64,000 nt of DNA from Diabrotica undecimpunctata (GCF_040954645.1 NC_092808.1:15987883-16051882), one strand, 5' to 3'; positions 1 to 11,580 are shown, counted from the stretch's first letter. Translations and numbers: made by a program. Notes: generated from the letters alone by a model not told the origin.

Positions 1-440
1 TATATAAGTAAAAAAGTCATAATATTCAACTAAATCCCAAAAGGGTTTACAAATAAATGTAACCAATAAACAATTCAACTTCGGGATATAGCGAACAGCA
101 TAAATTTAATTTTAATCATGCAATGCAATGGTGGACTCTGATATTCCACTAAATAAACTGCAAAATGAAAGTTTAAAATCATTTTTGGAAAAGTATTGTC
201 GTATATAATATCCTAAGAGAGAAAATTTTGCAGGCAGTATTTTCGACTGGTATGAAAGTTTGTTGCCTGGCAATTTTCGCGAATTAAATTTTGACAGTTA
301 AATCAAAAGTTAAATGTTATGTCAAAATTTCATGAAAAACACACAACAAAATTTCATAACAAACTTGAATAAAACCAGAAGAAGTTTTGCCGGTAAATAA
401 TTTTCTCTCGAATGATATTCGACAAGACTATTTCACGAGA
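1..440. other. AT-rich sequence, no gene seen
   Basis: No open frame or recognisable repeat motif was found on either strand. It is simple AT-rich DNA leading into a LINE fragment. Confidence 0.5.
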
Positions 441-524
441 CAATGAATGCACCATATCAACGAAACATAATCTTTATTTATTCGTTAACAATATTAAACG
501 TAATGTCAAAACATACCAAAAAAT

Positions 525-800
525 GTCAAAAATACCAAGAAAGACTTTTTGGTATTTTTGAGAGAAAAATTCTTAGAAAGATTTTTAGGGCCGTAAATGA
601 AAATGGTCTATGGCGTCGTAGATACAACTTTGAACTATATCAGTTATACACCGATCCAGATATTGTGAAATTCGTTAAAGTGCAGAGACTTAAATGGGCT
701 GGACGCATTGCTAGGATGTCAGATCACGAATACACGAAGAGATTAACATTTTCAAAACTAGAGGACACAAGAAGCAGACGACGACTACGAAGGATATATG
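525..800 (+). pseudogene. LINE 3' ORF tail (family C-like)
   Basis: The frame encodes the region after the reverse transcriptase of a non-LTR retrotransposon. It shows FERKILRKIF followed by QLYTDPDIVKFVKVQRLKWAG, the same block (FERKILRRIF ... QRLRWAGHV) that ends LINE C at 27.9-30.3 kb. This block normally lies at the C-terminus of RTE-like ORFs. No RT domain is present upstream, so the copy is severely 5' truncated, as expected from incomplete reverse transcription. The first residues of the open frame (from 443) do not resemble LINE protein. It cannot be functional. Confidence 0.7.
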
Positions 801-1440
801 GTTTTAGAAAGCTTGCATTTGGGTGACCCGTTAATTTAATTAACTCCTGTTCAGAAACAACTTGCTTGAACAAGGCTGACGCAACTGAAGATCGATGAGA
901 ATGGTTTGTTATTTTATGTTTTTTTGTGTCTATTCCAATTTTTTCAGCTGACATTTTTGTCCACTTAGATACGGTGTTGATTCCAAGTGGACAGTTTTTT
1001 AACCAAGAGCCATCCTTCCAGTTGGGGTGAACGGTAAGAAAGAGTCTATCTGATAAATTGCTTGGTCCCCTTTTTCCCATTAATTTCAAAAATAATCTAA
1101 CTGGGCATACATTTTCGTTTGATAAATTTCTTACCAGCCATTTGCTGCTTGCCAAACTTTTCGAACCGCCTTGATTTGTTTTGCAAAAAATGCTGTTGTA
1201 TTCAATTCGGCCCGTAAATTATTCCATAATTCCTTCTGGAAAAAGTAAATCTAAGTTTTTTGTGCTCCATCGGGGGTTTCCTCGTCGTAGCTTTGGATGA
1301 TTTTTAATAGTTCTTCGGTGGATATTGCTTTTGAATTGAGTTTTCTTTTTTCTTGAATACTTTGAAGCTGCCTCCGCTTGGTATTTGTCGCTGGGAAATC
1401 AGGGACAGGAAGAAGTTTTGTCAGTAGGAAACGTGGTGTT
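724..1440 (-). pseudogene. Crypton-like tyrosine recombinase relic
   Basis: On the minus strand a 143-residue frame carries the C-terminal catalytic half of a tyrosine recombinase of the type found in Crypton transposons and in ZMYM/QRICH-like domesticated genes (DUF3504-like). Visible are CPVRLFLKLM, PLGINTVSKWTKM, the HxxR box in TNHSHRSSVASALF, a TGHPN box and a later tyrosine in KPYIL. Upstream coding sequence (KAISTEELLKII, NNLRAELNTTAFFAKQ) lies in another frame. It is broken by a TAG at 1251-1253 and a frameshift near 1150. The enzyme would cut and rejoin DNA through a covalent tyrosine link. This copy is dead. It overlaps the end of the LINE tail, so one inserted near the other. A domesticated-gene pseudocopy is an alternative. 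Confidence 0.6.
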
Positions 1441-1703
1441 ACTATGACGTTTTATCAGTTAGAAATAGTCTAGTGAAATAGTTATATATGTGTACCGGAT
1501 GAAAGTACTGTGCGAAAAAATTATATTATTGCTTTAACAAGGAAACCATAAAAAAAAGTAATGACACTAGAGGGAGCATCTGGTATGCTGTGGACGAGAC
1601 TACAGATATAACAGATTTTTGTATAATAAAATGTTTTTTTTTATAAAATTTTGATGCTTTTGAAGCGCTTTTTTGTGCTTCTTTATGCTACTAAATCTGA
1701 ACT

Positions 1704-2245
1704 CTACTTATAAGTGATTGCATGTAAAGACATACCAGTTTTCAGATAAACAATAATTTTATGATATCCTTTAAATGCATGCAATTTGAAAGTTTTGGTC
1801 TTTAATTTGGGTTTGTGTCTCTCGCCTCCTCGAGGACGGTCATACTTAATGGTTAATACATCAATAAGGCCCTGTAGAAAGATGTCTTGTTCGTCTTTGG
1901 ATTGAACAAAACAGAATCGTTGGTAAATTTGCAATTTATCATCATCACTGAACTGTCATAGCATTGTAACCTACAACTAAAGCACTATTAAGTTAGATTT
2001 TTATTGTAACAATATATTATTATAGAAAGTACCTGCAAAGGGGACCTTTGCAGGTACTTTGCTGGTATTTGCTTTACTGGAACATTATTACCTTTTGAAG
2101 ATGTATAAGACTTCTTTTCTACCCTTGCTCTTTTCGTAATATTATGGTCGTTTTTAGAAGGATCACTTTTACGTTTTCTTTCACGTGTTTTACTATATGT
2201 ATTTTTAATAAGCACGTAGTGTGGCGTAAGAAAACAAAACAACAA
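1704..2245 (-). pseudogene. Degenerate ORF of an uncharacterised insect repeat family
   Basis: Two minus-strand frames (1704-1934 and 1988-2245) read as parts of one protein: a basic N-terminal stretch (RERKRKSDPSKN, KKSYTSSKGNNVPVKQ), then a Cys pair (CRLQC) in a third frame, then FSDDDKLQIYQRF and a block ending IVYLKTGMSLHAIT. I remember this order (basic Y-T-S-x-x-G-K block, CxxKC, FxDxxRxxIY, then a VCxxxFL block) from uncharacterised insect proteins that are often repeat-associated. No function is known to me. At least two frameshifts lie between the blocks, so this is a relic. Confidence 0.4.
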
Positions 2246-2249
2246 AATA

Positions 2250-2890
2250 AAACAGATAACTGACGACGTGGTGACGATACACTAGAGACGCCTATCTCTA
2301 TCCCATCAATATTGCTATATCTGAGACTTTAGGCGTAAAGGAAACATGCCACCGACATGTACCCTTAATGCATAACGTCGGGTAAAAATTGTGCTGCTTT
2401 TATACATAAAGCAAAGTCTGACAAATATGAAATTGGTCAAAAAATTCCATGCGCTCTTCCTACATATTCTACATATATTATTTTGACAACGGATTCGTGA
2501 TCAGCATTAGACTAGGGAAGATCTGTGAAAAAAGACTACGTTTGGATGTGATTCTGATTTTTGCAGAAAAAGTTGTGTAATAACTTCTATAATAGTAATT
2601 ACCTCATCATCTCTCTCAAATAGCTCGAAAATATTAATAAAAAAATTAAAATATTTAAATATTAAAAACATCGTTTTTTTAACGATTTATTTAAATAGCT
2701 AAAATTGAATTTCCAATAAGATACCACTGAGTAAAACTGTTTTTATTTATTACCCTTGCTGGAAAATATCAATAAATACAAAAAAAAAATGGAGAACGCA
2801 AGCCTGTTTTTATTTAATGTTTTTCATCCACTTAGGACCTTATAATTCGCCTAGAAAATCTTTTTAATATAATAAAACAGTCCACCAAGT
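2250..2890. other. No gene recognised
   Basis: AT-rich DNA without a supported frame. A short A-run precedes the inverted repeat that begins at 2897. Confidence 0.4.
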
Positions 2891-2896
2891 TTTATT

Positions 2897-3529
2897 TAAC
2901 TTATTAAACTGTTTATTCGGGCTGTTGGGCCGTTGTCTTCTGTTGAGATTTGTTCTCGACGTTTCGCCAACACTAGGGGTTGGCATCTTCTGGAGATGTT
3001 GATGCTTCGCTTGTAAGCAGAAACTGACGACGCGTTGTACTACGGAGGCAATATTTATAATTCCCACTCGCCTCCCCTCCACTGGTTTCGGCTTGAGGGG
3101 GCGTGTCGTTGTTTATAGTAGCTTTTCTATCTCCGTGTTTGGCGGGAAGGGCGTTTGTGGATTTTAATACTGGTATCCATGTTTTGTTGATTTTTAGTCC
3201 TTCTTCTATCCTATTGAAATTGTTTGGGTGCTTGTATATTTCCACCGCTTCCCGATATAACCGTGGGTAGTACTGTGAAGTTTTGTCCAGCATCTGTCCA
3301 GCAACTACTATAAACAACGACACGCCCCCTCAAGCCGAAACCAGTGGAGGGGAGGCGAGTGGGAATTATAAATATTGCCTCCGTAGTACAACGCGTCGTC
3401 AGTTTCTGCTTACAAGCGAAGCATCAACATCTCCAGAAGATGCCAACCCCTAGTGTTGGCGAAACGTCGAGAACAAATCTCAACAGAAGACAACGGCCCA
3501 ACAGCCCGAATAAACAGTTTAATAAGTTA
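2897..3529. repeat. 225-bp inverted repeat around a Penelope-like 3' end
   Basis: The left arm 2897-3121 and the right arm 3305-3529 are reverse complements of equal length (225 bp), separated by a 183-bp spacer. Each arm holds a hairpin of the form GCCAAC-loop-GTTGGC followed by GAAACGTCG. This matches the layout of terminal repeats of Penelope-like elements, which can carry hammerhead ribozyme motifs and often insert with inverted partial copies. The spacer codes on the minus strand for the end of a Penelope ORF. The arms look recent because they are almost identical. Confidence 0.75.
2973..3304 (-). pseudogene. Penelope-like element ORF, C-terminal tail
   Basis: The minus-strand frame reads TSQYYPRLYREAVEIYKH, then NNFNRIEEGLKINKTWIPVL. 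This is the block that follows the GIY-YIG endonuclease in Penelope-like retroelements of arthropods (REAxEIxKHxxNxNREEGLxLNxxWxPVL). It runs on through a low-complexity tail to a stop inside the left arm hairpin (2973). No GIY-YIG or reverse transcriptase lies upstream, because the sequence passes into the other arm of the inverted repeat, so the copy is truncated. The protein would be the retrotransposon's own polymerase/endonuclease. Confidence 0.6.
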
Positions 3530-4410
3530 GACGATGGCCGTGAAAGCCTAACGCAATTTATCAAGTTTTATTTAAATCGACTTTTATTTCGCCTATTGCT
3601 TGTTTTGTATTACACAGATTATTGAGACGAATATTATGTATATGTAACTATTGCGCAACATTTAGGATCAAGAAGTGTAACATTTTATATGTTAAATTAG
3701 GTATACGATAAGGTGTATACATTTATCTTGTAAGTTAGAATAGACTAAAGAAAAAAATCGAATTTAATGAACTAATAAACTTAAAAATGTATCTTTCTCA
3801 GATATCTATGGAAAGAATTGTAGATAAAATAACCTTATATATTTATTGTTAAAAATAAAAGTCAATATAATGATGTTAGTCGACCTTGAGAAACACAGGT
3901 TTATATTTTCGTAAAAGCATTATAAAATGTTTATCATTTATTACTTGTTTTACCTAAAAAACCAATAAATTTTATCTATACACCTGTAAATTTATTTCCG
4001 TTTTCAAACCTTCGAACTTGAAATAAACGTGAAAACAGAATAAAAATTCAGTGTATTCATTGTTATTCATCCATTGTTTTAAATATGAATGTAAGGTTAA
4101 AATGTTCAATTGCTACCTTCTTGCAAAGTAGCAACGTTTCTTTATCAGTTACACTTAAAGAAATATATAATTGTGATCAACTTTTCGTCTCCTTGTTGAT
4201 TCTATATTTTGACAATGACTTTTGGCGATCAAAACACTGGCGTTTTTATTGAAAATAACTACAAAATCATTATCTTTTCTTCCCAATGTCATTGCTTATT
4301 AAGGTTCTTTTGCTATTGTAAACCTCGTAATTTATTATAACTGTAAATTTTTGTGATTTTGAAAGTAGTAGTACTAAATTTAGAAACTTAAACCAAATGA
4401 ATTGTGGGTA
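3530..4410. other. AT-rich, no gene seen
   Basis: No supported frame, repeat or RNA was recognised in about 0.9 kb. Confidence 0.4.
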
Positions 4411-4414
4411 TACA

Positions 4415-4615
4415 GAAGAATCTAGAAAATGTCATGGATTGATTATGTAAAAAATAGTAAGGTAATGAGAAGAATGCATAAAAGTACGGAAATAATAGAA
4501 ACTATTTAAACCAGAAAGCTGCAGTACCTGGACATGTTATACTTGGCGAAAGATATTACTTGTTTTAATTAGTTATGCAAGGAAAAATCTAGGGAAGAAA
4601 AATTATGGTTTTGGG
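4415..4615 (+). pseudogene. LINE A C-terminal scrap
   Basis: Two plus-strand frames give the family A tail: EIIETI-stop-TRKLQYL, then in the next frame GHVILGERYYLF and LVMQGKI. The intact block in the nested LINE A at 24.3 kb reads YLGHIMRGEKYVLLRLIMQGKI. Stops at both Gln/Lys positions and one frameshift show decay. It lies head to head with the minus-strand scrap at 4757-4990. Confidence 0.6.
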
Positions 4616-4756
4616 CTTCCGCTATGGTTAACTCAACTGATTCTCCATTTTGCTGTTTCAATGCAAAATATAGATGGTTCGTTCTTGTGCGTTCTTTATT
4701 TGATAACTTAACAATTATATTTATAGAACGTGGTTTGCATCACAATCTTAAGGCCT

Positions 4757-4990
4757 TTATTTTCTTCTTCAAGTGCCATCTCCGCGGCGGAGCTCGGCAA
4801 TCATCATAGCTATTCGGACTTTTGAGACGGCTGCTCTGAAAAGTTCATTAGATGTACATCCGTATCACTCTTTCAGGTTACGCAGCCATGACATTCTACG
4901 CCTCCCTATGCTTCTCTTTCCTTGGATCTTTCCCTGCATAATCAGTTGAAGCAAGGTGTATTTCTCTCCACGTGTAATAAGGCCTTTATG
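4757..4990 (-). pseudogene. LINE A C-terminal fragment
   Basis: The minus strand translates as RGEKYTLLQLIMQGKIQG, RSIGRRRMSWLRNLKE, stop, YGCTSNELFRAAVSKVRIA and ends RGDGT-stop followed by a GAAGAA tail. It is a second family A 3' end, 5' truncated just upstream of the GH block. One tryptophan codon has become a stop. The (GAA) tail is shared with the other A copies at 18.3, 24.5 and 41.4 kb. Confidence 0.75.
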
Positions 4991-4999
4991 GCATGCCGC

Positions 5000-5690
5000 T
5001 ATGTTTTATTTTTCGTTGTCATTATATTCTATTAGATAAATCTTGTCATATAATATCTCGCACGTCAGGATTGGCCCAAGAGTAGCAAACATATGTGGCT
5101 AAATCCTTTTTGTCATGCCGCCATTTTGATTTTTCTTTGTCATCGTACGTGCATGTCATATGACATATCGCACGGTCCTGTATGTTAAGTCGCTTAGGCA
5201 CTATAAGCTTAACACGTTCATGCCGTCGTGTACCACATGTAGTACACAGTGCTTTTTATATTTAATCGTATTTGAAAACGCTATGAGATTAGGACATAAA
5301 AACAACTAAAATCTAACATATATATATATATATAATAGTTAATAATAATAATAGTTAATAGAACTTATTAAAAGTAAAAGAAAAGTGAAAATCTTTTTTT
5401 TTTAATGGCATAGACATGTAGTGCCATACAGCCAGTCACAACAGGAAAATATTCTACCCAGAAAGAAGATTGTGTAGTACAATATAAAAAGATAATATAA
5501 ATTTCAAACTTAAGTAGCATTACAAATTTTAAGCATTAAAATTATTATTAAGGATAGGATAGAGATAAAACATGGACACTCGTTTCTCGTCTAGGGACCC
5601 ATCACGACATTGCTTTTAAGACAAACTAGATTGGGTCACGGATAAAAGGTAATAACAAATGGGGTAAGACAGCGGTTAGGATTCTAATTA
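5000..5690. other. Diverged direct repeat and possible piggyBac end
   Basis: Two imperfect copies of a ~90-bp block (ATGCCGCTATG...ATATCTCGCAC near 4990-5070 and ATGCCGCCATT...CATATCGCACG near 5112-5175) lie in tandem. At 5209 a TTAA is followed by CACGTTCATGCCG and a small palindrome (GTGTACCACATGTAGTACAC), reminiscent of the TTAAC-C-TT-ATGCC termini of insect piggyBac elements such as the one at 51777. It could be the outer end of the piggyBac relic at 7221-8290, separated from it by the LINE at 5694-7140. Confidence 0.3.
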
Positions 5691-5693
5691 CAG

Positions 5694-6069
5694 TTAAATA
5701 TTAAGCTTACTTTTGCAAATAAATTCCATCAAACATTCATTTGCAACTCTTATATTTAGAGATAGCAGATAGCACATATCGTACGGAGGAAAAATTTTGA
5801 TGTTGACTAAATTTTTTATTAGATCTTCAGTTTGTTTTGTGTATTTTTAACATCCGAAGAAAATGTGATCTAGATCACCTTCTTTTTGACAGTCTGGACA
5901 TAAATTTGAATTTACGATTTTTAGTTTGGACAGATGACTAGGATAGCAGGCGTGTCCAAATTTTATTCTAATTATGGATGTTATATACCTTCGTGGAACA
6001 GAATAATTTTTAAACCAATAATCACTTGGGATTAAAGGCTGTATAGAAGCATATTGCGAGGAAGACTGC

Positions 6070-6135
<66 letters not shown>

Positions 6136-7140
6136 AAGATTGTTTCCATTTACTATTGATATTATTTTTAATTATTGTTAATGCGTCTTGTCTACAGATT
6201 TGGTGACCAGCTTGCGTTCCGGCATCAATGGTCTTTTTAGCTAATAGGTCAACATGTTCGTTGTATTTAAGACCTATATGTGCTTTAACCCACAAAAAAT
6301 GAACAACTCTTCGGTTTTTATAAATGTCATAAACAAGTTTTTAATTTGAAAGACATATATATTTGAGTTATTACTAGGAAAATTTAAAGTTTCAACAGAC
6401 AATGAGTCAGATACTATTGTAACAGATGTATTCTGAGTGTTTTCAAAGTATCTTATTGCTTCATATATTGCTACAGCTTCAGCACTAAAGATTGAAAAAC
6501 TAGGATTTAGTCGACAAAGTTTTTCTGTATTAGTTGATGGAATGTAGAAAGCACACCCAGTACCAACAATAGACTTTAAGGCATCTGTATAAATAACTAA
6601 AGAGTCTGACAGACTAGATAAACAGAACCTCAAAATATTCGAGCTAACAGAAGAATTTACATGGTAATTCGGTTGTATCACAGTAATGGGTTGCAAGCAC
6701 GAATAAAAATATTCGATGTTAAGATTATCCTCTGATTTAAAGTCATAATCAAAATTTGTCAGGCTTCTAAAAGCCTCACAAAGTGGAGGTGAGTTCTTAA
6801 GTCTCCAATCTCGATCAGTTAAATATTCTTCGTTCAGTTTTCTGATATTTGAGTAGAGAGTAGTGTTACGATTTTGTATATTAATAACAAACTTTTGACT
6901 GACGTATTCTCTTCTATAGGCCAAGGGATTTTCTAGAGCTTCCATATGTAGAGCATTAGTAGGCGTCGATTTCATGGCACCCAAACAAACACGCAATGCT
7001 GCGTTTTGAAACAAATCCATTGTTTTCAGAATATGTTTACATGCTGAACCATATAATATGCATCTATAATCGATAATTGATCTAAAATAAGATCGGAAGA
7101 AAAGCAAAGAAGTTTCCACATCTGCACCCCACCATGTTAA
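5694..7140 (-). pseudogene. I-type LINE, RT thumb and RNase H, 5' truncated
   Basis: Reading from 7140 down, the frame gives the RT thumb (LYGSACKHILKTMDLFQNAA) and then a complete RNase H fold: YTDALK (first Asp), SAEAVAIYEAI (Glu), IVSDSLS (Asp), and after a frameshift at about 6290, WVKAHIGLKYNEHVDLLAK (His and last Asp). Next come WF...RRYITSIIRIKFGHACYPSHL and a C-x-x-C...H-x-x-x-x-C knuckle (CPDCQKEGDLDHIFFGC). A TAA follows the last Cys (about 5845), but the same frame goes on to a second stop at 5694. RNase H removes RNA from the RNA-DNA hybrid in I-, R1- and related clades. The N-terminal RT and endonuclease are missing. An (AT)n run splits the coding sequence at 6074-6132. Confidence 0.75.
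6074..6132. repeat. (AT)n microsatellite inside LINE coding sequence
   Basis: About 29 AT units lie between the codons for KWKQSWH and the following SLPRNMLL/IPSDYWF region of the I-type LINE. In two frames they translate as alternating Ile-Tyr. The flanking protein blocks are colinear with the family, so the run grew within or was inserted into the element. Confidence 0.85.
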
Positions 7141-7220
7141 AATCGTTAATAGTAATATTATATTTAAGTGTAATGTAATATAAAAAGTAAGGATTTATAT
7201 ATATTTTTCGTTAAAACATG

Positions 7221-8290
7221 CTAAACACATTGGGGTTTAAGGTCACAATCACCGCAGTAGGTCATCACTCTCTTAATTTTGGCTCTTGCTTGCTTTGTTC
7301 CTGTTTCTGATTTCATTTTTTTGTAACAGGAGGTACACTGTTTTCTATTTTTTCCAGCGCAACCCTTAAGTTTTTTTTTTTTTAATGTTATGGGTCGATA
7401 TACTGGTAGGTACTGGCGAAAAGCCAATGGACCCCTCCATGTACAATGGTTTCGTCGATAACGACTGTTTTTCCTGGTGTAAAAGCCTCTTGAAGGTTGC
7501 TCTTTATAATGATCTAACACATTTCTCACCTTTGCTAATTTATCTGGGTTTTCCATATTTTGTTCGTTGTCAGCGAAATGAATGAATTTGAGTAATAAGT
7601 GAAACCAGGCACGTTTCATGCTTTGGGAAATAAAGTCATGTTTGTAAATTGGATTTAGGGACCAATAGAGGCGCATTTTGGGAAGATGATTTTTTCCCAT
7701 AACTAAGAGAATACCAAAAAAATGCGAATTTCTCTAATGTTGGTGTCAGTCCATTAACGTACTTCTGATGTGCGAGAAATTTCGTGACTTCTAATGTACT
7801 GGTTCGCATATCTCCTTGTTTCTCTCACTATTAGTTCAAGCACGTTGTCGTCGATAAACTGGCGATAGATTTTGTAAGGGTCGCAAAAATCATTTGGATT
7901 GAGTACACTTTGAGAACCACTTTGTAAAGTAAACTGAAAATTATTTGAGAGTTGTTCGCATGGTCCTCAACTATCATTGGCCGTTATAGGATTTGTTGCA
8001 GTTCTGTGAAGATTTATTGTGATTCCAGCAACTTGATTATTGTCATTGCCATACTGCTCATCATACTTCATCACCTGCTGAATAGTTTCTTGGACGAAAG
8101 CGCTGTGGTTGCTTCACATTGAAGAATATGAAGGGAAACTAACAATAATATTTGGATTTTCAGTATCACTATTAGAATACGATGGTCCTGATGGATCTGA
8201 TGTACTTCCTAGTCGTGCAGCAGCTTCTAAAATCTTTGCTGTTCTGCTTAAAATTGTTGGAAGTTAATTATCTGAAACAATAGAGAAACC
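7221..8290 (-). pseudogene. piggyBac transposase relic
   Basis: Minus-strand pieces follow the piggyBac (DDE_Tnp_1_7) order. These are an acidic/Ser-rich N-terminus (SDPSGPSYSNSDTENPN), FCDPYKIYRQFIDDNVLELI then RETRRYANQY, IREIRIFFGILLVMGKNHLP, YWSLNPIYKHDFISQSMKRA, KFIHFADNE, then DKLAKVRNVLDHY. The frame then jumps to HCTWRGPLAFRQYLP and to a terminal Cys-rich segment (CTSCYKK, YCGDCDLKPQC). The catalytic core with the later Asp residues is deleted, and stops and frameshifts interrupt the N-terminal part. A live enzyme would excise at TTAA. The only TTAA end I can propose lies at 5209, beyond the LINE. Confidence 0.75.
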
Positions 8291-8299
8291 CTCTTTTTA

Positions 8300-9265
8300 A
8301 TGACCTCTCATACGTCACGATCCAACCAACCGTTCTTGAGCTGAACGACGTCAGAATTGAAGTAAAGAATGATTGCCCCACCGCCACAATCTCTACTAAA
8401 ATTTAAACAAATTAAGCTCCTTGGTCATAGGAGCTTAATTCAACTTTTTTTTAATCTTTGTCTTGACATCATATATAAGAATAAACATGCAAAATTTATA
8501 AACATTTAAGAATTTTTTTTTAAACAATTAAACGTATCTCAAAAAGAAATTGATTGATTGTATCTTTCAAAGTCCCATTCGATTTGTAATTAAAAAAGCT
8601 ACAATATAATGCTTTTGCAAAAAAAAATTCTATAAAAGTTATTTTGAAAATAAAAAATGGCAAAGAATTGACATTTTTGGACTTTTAATCGTTAATTTTG
8701 AGTAAACTATTAAGTCAAATTTAATGTAGCATAAACTAAATTAAAGCCTTTTATTTACTTTCCTAATATTGTTCTCATTTTATCCTAAAATATTGATTTA
8801 TTACAATAAAAATGAAAATAATCAAAAAACACCTTAAAAGTGCTATAAAAAAATTATAACTAACAATTTGAACTTGCACACACTTAGAGGTTACTTCAGA
8901 CATTGTCCTTCATAACGCGGTGTTGGTTTTAAAAATTCACTGTACGTTTTTTTCTTTACAGCTTGCTTGGGCTATTATTATTTTTTTATAATATTCATAC
9001 TTGAAATATTCATTCTGGAGTAAATACTGACTATCCGCGAAACAACATTCTTATCGTGACAGATGGTCTATCCCTCGTAGAGTAGCGAAGAAGTAAACAT
9101 CAGAGACAGGAAGAGTGTCACCAGTAGTACCGACAGTTTCCGGAATGGTATCAGGTTGGCATGGCAGCTTGGCTCGTTTATCTGCCTTTGGTGCGTGCCA
9201 AGTGTGAAAGTGCGTTGATCGCAACGAGCGGCCGTTCACTTTACATACATTAAAAATTAAACGTG
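8300..9265. other. No gene recognised; small palindrome at 8410-8440
   Basis: An 11-bp perfect inverted repeat (AATTAAGCTCC, 8410-8420, with 8430-8440) encloses 9 bp. A somewhat GC-richer patch at 9050-9240 holds a 62-codon minus-strand frame (WHAPKADKRAKLPCQPDT, TTGDTLPVSDVYFF) that I do not recognise. The rest is AT-rich and silent. Confidence 0.3.
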
Positions 9266-9959
9266 TAAAGGCGGGTACACATTTGCGAGCAGAACTGTTC
9301 GCGAACCGTTTGTGAACGCTATATTCGTTAATGTGTACGGCAGAAAAAACCGCTTGCGTACTGTTTCATCGTGACTCGTCGCGAACCAAATTGTTGCGGT
9401 TTATTTCACGACTTCAAAGGAAGCTCGGCTTTCAGTTTGGACGGCGCTTACTAGACGCAGCGAACATTTTTATTGTCTCTTATCTTATCTAAAGTCTTAT
9501 CAAATCGACATTGTGTGAATGACGTGTTCCATCCTAGAGAGACGTGAGAAAACAGTAAACTGATTATTGTACATATTTTTATTTATGTTAAACAAGCAAA
9601 TGCTGTTTTGATTTAACATTTTCGATTGTGCCTTTCGTGTGTGTGGGGGAGACTGGTGTGGGTTGTTACAAATCTCACAAATTGTTTTTTTGAGTCAGTT
9701 GAAGTTTTTGAAATTTTTAATTTATTCTAGCCTATACTAGGGAGTCTATTACACAGTATCTTTGGCTCAAAAGCTGGTTAAGTATTACAGAAATGATTGC
9801 TGGTGTTGATTGTTAGAGAAATTAACCCATAGAGTAAATAAATTAAATAGAAAGTAGTAAAAAATATATTTAATACTACAATGACAGAAAAGAATATGTG
9901 TAAGCGTTCGAAATAAAACCAATAACAAATTCTGGTAACATATTTTTAAAGAGAAAACA

Positions 9960-11580
9960 CTAATCACAGTCAGATTTACAATTAAAGCAAATGTATAATG
10001 GACTTTTGTTTATACAGTTTAAATGGGTAACGTGCTTACATTCTCGACATTGTACTAACCACCAATCTTCGGAGCTTGATGAATATGGACCACCGCATAC
10101 CAAGCACAAAACTTCCTCATTGGAAGACTCTTTTTCGGTTGCTTTCAGGGCTGCTTTTCTCTTTTTGATATTTTTCTTTAATTGCAAAGATTTTGTCTTT
10201 AGATTATGTTCAACCTGAACTTTACGCTTGAAGGTGTCCCTTTTCTTCGAATTTTCTTCTTCAATCAACATCTTCTCTGGTGTATCAGTCAGAATATAGC
10301 TGTCTTTCGTCTCGTTCTTCCTTCTTTTTTGAGTTTGGTTAGATATGCTTTCGGCAGTGGCTTAATATCTTGAGGCGAAATAAATACAGCTGGATTATTA
10401 GGCTTGGCTGACGGAATAGTGTGTATTTTAGGTGACAAGGTAGTGGATGGACCCGGTTGACTTCTTAAGTGACTGTTGTCTTGAACTGTAGGTGGTTCAG
10501 GTTGATTAATTTCTATGGTTTCTTCATATAGAGGTCTATGAGTTACGGTCTATGAGTTGATGCAGTAAAATCACTATCGTTGGAAAATATCTTGATTGAC
10601 AGGCCAAATACCAGTGCAGGAGAAACCAGCAAGAATATTGACAGGCATAGTGGTCAAAGGAAATGATGTTCTCATAATTGAAGACCAATCGTATAGTCAT
10701 TCTTTTTTCAGCATTGTTTTTCATCCACTGATTTATTATCTAAAGGTTTAAGCCTATGTGAAGTGTGCGGCAGAAATGAAAGTGGAGTAATGAAATTAGC
10801 TCTCCAAAATTCAATCAGAGAAATTGAAATATGAGACTAGTGGTTGTCTAGCAATACAAGCACTTTATTGGCTTCACTTGATTTTACGTGTTTCGTAATA
10901 ACAAGAAATTCATTATCTTGCGTCCATCCAGACTTATTTCCAGTTCCTATACACTCAACTGGTCCATCTCTAATAAAGTGGTCTTGAAAACGTAACCGTG
11001 TGAAGACGAACATTGGAGGTACGGTATTCCCCACTTGCTTAGTTCTTTTTCTAGCTATAACTTTGGATAGCTTGTAAGGCTCAAAATTATATCTGTCTAA
11101 ATTAGTTGACAATTTTTTAAAAAAGTTTACATTTTCTTTACTAAAATTCATTGCTCGTGAAGGGCTAGTAGCTTGAGGTGTACAAAGACTTAAATTTGAA
11201 TTTCGTCGCATGAATGCAATAAGCCAATCTTCACTTGCACGTTCAGTCGTGTCCAATTTTTCTGGGCAGGGCAGTCTGTTACACTTTGCAAATTGAAAAG
11301 CTAACTTGCGTAAATCTTTTGTGGTAAGTCTGAAATACAAATATACAGCAGTTTCGCAGTATTTAGCAAGCTGTAACTCCATTTCGTCATTAAATACTCT
11401 GTTGTGAGGATTGTATCCAACCAGAGATTGTGAGTTTTCAGCTAACGATTTAACATAGCGATATAAAGAATCGTGACACATACCATAATCTTTAGTCACT
11501 TTTCTAATAGATTGGTTAGTATCTATTTCCTTCCTAGCTGCTTCGTCATAAATAACTATTGGTGTTAACCCCAATAATTG
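9960..11580 (-). pseudogene. pogo-like transposase with PHD-like C-terminus
   Basis: From 11580 down: a psq-type helix-turn-helix (QSIRKVTKDYGMCHDSLYRY), a CENP-B-type HTH (FNDEMELQLAKYCETA, DLRKLAFQFAK, ASEDWLIAFMRRN), then the DDE domain (NTVPPMFVFTR, GNKSGWTQDNEFL, VLVLLDNH). A TAG after DNH (10837) replaces a Glu. The same frame continues as SHISISLIEFW, SFLPHTSHRLKPLDNKSV and, later, MPVNILAGFSCTGIWPVN. The end, 10271-9960, is a zinc knuckle (CLVCGGPYSSSSEDWWLVQC, CKHVTHLNC, CFNC) like the PHD-type tails of insect pogo elements. The enzyme would cut the TIRs at TA sites. Several stops and frameshifts make it inactive. Confidence 0.8.

Noticed and set aside
2973..3323. 116-codon frame as an independent gene
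   Set aside because: It runs through the arm and spacer of the inverted repeat; only the part in the spacer is Penelope coding sequence.
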